Assembly (NCBI GenBank): GCA_905250075.1
Contig: CAJNOP010000127.1
Location: 290,175-354,174, forward strand
Length of the DNA: 64,000 nucleotides
From: Rotaria sp. Silwood1
Taxonomy: Eukaryota > Rotifera > Eurotatoria > Philodinida > Philodinidae
Direction: 5' to 3'
Within the stretch, counting starts at the first letter, position 1; every line of letters begins with the position of its first letter. This document shows positions 63,677 through 64,000 of this stretch, in pieces. Below the pieces are notes generated by a model. It did no database searches and was not told the origin of the DNA. It saw nothing but the letters and a program-made list of their open reading frames with translations. The translations under genes were made by a program, and so were the position numbers.

Positions 63677-64000
63677 ATGAATCTTCTATTCATTTCTGCT
63701 AGAAGAACATTTCAATCTTCTTTCTCTTCACAACGTTTTCTCTTATATACGTCTCGATATCTATCAACTGAAAATACTACTGATATTCATCAATTTAAAA
63801 AACAAGATTTAAAAGGTGATTATCCATCATCTTCTCCTCGTCGTCAATATCGTTATTATCTTTTATCAATTGCTGCTGGAGCATTAATTGGTGCTGCTTA
63901 TACTCTTCGTCAATCACAGAAATATGAAGGTCTTATGCCTGAATATATATCCAATCCGGAATTACTCGAACGTCAAGCTATGGAAGCTCGACCATTACCA
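63677..64000 (+). CDS. Probable mitochondrial membrane protein, N-terminal part (cut by window end)
   Basis: An open frame of 108 codons runs off the end of the window from ATG at 63677. The first 30 or so residues are rich in Arg, Ser and aromatic residues and lack acidic ones (MNLLFISARRTFQSSF..., QRFLLYTSRYL). This is typical of a mitochondrial targeting peptide. After a hydrophilic linker there is one hydrophobic segment (YLLSIAAGALIGAAYTL, residues about 61-77), then YEGLMPEYISNPELLERQAM. This layout fits an inner-membrane-anchored mitochondrial protein. The specific family was not recognised. The preceding bases (AAGGACAAACATG) give a good start context. Confidence 0.6.
   Translation, partial: MNLLFISARRTFQSSFSSQRFLLYTSRYLSTENTTDIHQFKKQDLKGDYPSSSPRRQYRYYLLSIAAGALIGAAYTLRQSQKYEGLMPEYISNPELLERQAMEARPLP

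Overview
The window looks like nuclear DNA of a small, AT-rich metazoan, most likely a bdelloid rotifer (inferred; no species marker was seen). Protein-coding genes are split by many very short GT-AG introns (about 50-70 bp) plus a minority of 0.5-1.3 kb introns. The proteins are animal families (ATM, soluble adenylyl cyclase, SLC34, class A GPCRs), and there are diverged tandem gene copies and small degenerate DNA transposons. No bacterial operons, rRNA, tRNA or CRISPR arrays were recognised. Exon boundaries were read by eye and may be off by a few bases.

Layout. 1-2100: very degenerate tandem array (about 233 bp period in its first kilobase), no credible gene. 2120-4750: AT-rich minisatellite built on AAGTACTT palindromes, with a terminal block present three times. 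4999-16495 (+): soluble adenylyl cyclase (ADCY10-like), with two cyclase domains, a P-loop NTPase module and a helical C-terminal region. 18010-31275: a tandem segmental duplication. Each unit carries a two-exon class A GPCR (19823-21282 and 26895-28357, +) followed by an antisense aromatic-amino-acid-decarboxylase relic. The second unit has been enlarged by at least one TA-flanked DNA transposon. 32616-48454 (+): an ATM-type PI3K-like kinase, apparently complete from the N-terminal region to FATC, with a foldback element in one intron and a 10-N assembly gap in another. 48455-56181: transposon-rich intergenic DNA holding a pogo/Tigger-like deletion derivative (50672-51736) and a long-TIR Tc1/mariner-like element (about 53874-55881) whose right TIR is split by a 435 bp element with an 8 bp target duplication. 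56182-57197 (+): sphingomyelin-synthase-like enzyme. 58014-60432 (-): SLC34 sodium/phosphate cotransporter, tail to tail with the previous gene. 60433-63676: long AT-rich intergenic DNA. 63677-64000 (+): start of a gene for a probable mitochondrial membrane protein, cut by the window end.

The genes do not form one pathway. cAMP production, DNA-damage signalling, sphingolipid synthesis and phosphate uptake simply lie side by side. The notable biology is genome dynamics: GPCR duplication with homogenised tracts, decay of the linked decarboxylase copies, and nested DNA transposons whose history can be read from empty sites present inside the window.
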